From assembly GCA_009392775.1 (NCBI GenBank), contig VFFT01000128.1, forward strand, positions 1-6,235: 6,235 bases of DNA. Reading direction: 5' to 3'. This stretch comes from SAR202 cluster bacterium (lineage in GTDB: Bacteria; Chloroflexota; Dehalococcoidia; UBA3495). A program made the position numbers and the translations under genes. The notes beneath the pieces are model-generated. The model was not told the origin of the DNA and did not search any database. It was given only the letters and a program-made list of their open reading frames with translations. Shown here one piece after another: positions 6,052 through 6,235 of the stretch (positions within the stretch are counted from its first letter, which is position 1; each line of letters begins with the position of its first letter).

Positions 6052-6235
6052 ATGGATGGTTCAAGAATGAGTGCTCTTACAGGAGACAGGGTAGCTATAC
6101 CTGAGATTAAACAAGTTAGTAGAATCTCTGCCGCACTGCGGAGATACCCTTTGATTCCTATAACTATCCTAATGATTGTATTAGTTATACCCGCAATATT
6201 CGCTAATGTAGTGGCACCACATCATCCAACGGTAG
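6052..6235 (+). CDS. ABC transporter permease, DppC/OppC type (partial, 3' end outside window)
   Basis: An open frame with no stop runs to the window edge and gives 61 complete codons. After a short hydrophilic head, residues about 28-53 read LRRYPLIPITIL followed by a hydrophobic stretch IVLVIPAIFANVV and then APHHPTV. This matches the N-terminal cytoplasmic segment, first membrane helix and 'aP.dP' element of DppC/OppC permeases. It is the expected partner of the upstream DppB-type gene and lies 21 bp after its stop, so the two are probably one operon and form a heterodimeric channel. The start is uncertain. ATG 6052 is the outermost; the in-frame ATG at 6067 has a slightly better Shine-Dalgarno-like GGATGG (6054-6059), seven bases before it. 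Confidence 0.88.
   Translation, partial: MDGSRMSALTGDRVAIPEIKQVSRISAALRRYPLIPITILMIVLVIPAIFANVVAPHHPTV

Noticed and set aside
1..6235. Defence system, mobile element or CRISPR array
   Set aside because: No nuclease, recombinase, transposase or toxin domain was seen, and there are no spaced repeats; all large genes have ordinary transport or metabolic assignments.

Overview
The window looks like a bacterial chromosome segment of moderate, slightly AT-leaning composition. The best lineage clue is the solute-binding lipoprotein. After its lipobox cysteine it carries a charged tether of Val/Lys/Glu repeats ending in VVVTATP, a signature I associate with Chloroflexota (Dehalococcoidia, SAR202-like) binding proteins. 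Assignment to Chloroflexota is therefore an inference from one protein motif. There are no rRNA, tRNA, CRISPR, transposase or phage genes in the window.

Layout: (1) bases 1-66 hold a long hairpin terminator, probably ending a + strand gene lying before the window. (2) Bases 67-1998 on the - strand form a two-gene operon. A GT4-family glycosyltransferase comes first in transcription, followed 30 bp later by a class I SAM-dependent methyltransferase with a GTG start. (3) Bases 1999-2141 are a compact divergent promoter region with a near-consensus sigma70-type promoter for the glycosyltransferase and an extended -10 promoter for the gene to the right. (4) Bases 2142-2957 (+) encode a classical short-chain dehydrogenase/reductase. 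(5) Bases 2958-3034 lie between convergent genes and contain a perfect 46-nt palindromic, bidirectional terminator. (6) Bases 3035-4795 (-) encode a family 5 (peptide/nickel-type) extracellular solute-binding lipoprotein. (7) Bases 4796-5106 are a gene-free, AT-rich divergent region with a cluster of short palindromes. (8) Bases 5107-6235 (+) encode a DppB/OppB-type permease and the N-terminal part of a DppC/OppC-type permease, which runs off the window.

Functionally there are two themes. The right half is an ABC importer locus: a surface-tethered binding protein transcribed divergently from its two presumed membrane subunits. Any ATPase genes would lie beyond the right edge. The left half is a small glycosyl-transfer and methylation unit facing away from an SDR oxidoreductase. 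Its product is unknown; a modified surface glycan or a glycosylated small molecule is possible, but the sequence does not decide. I found no convincing previously undescribed system. The points most worth a second look are the long AAGGCC-core terminators, the palindrome cluster between the transporter genes, and the tether repeat of the binding protein.
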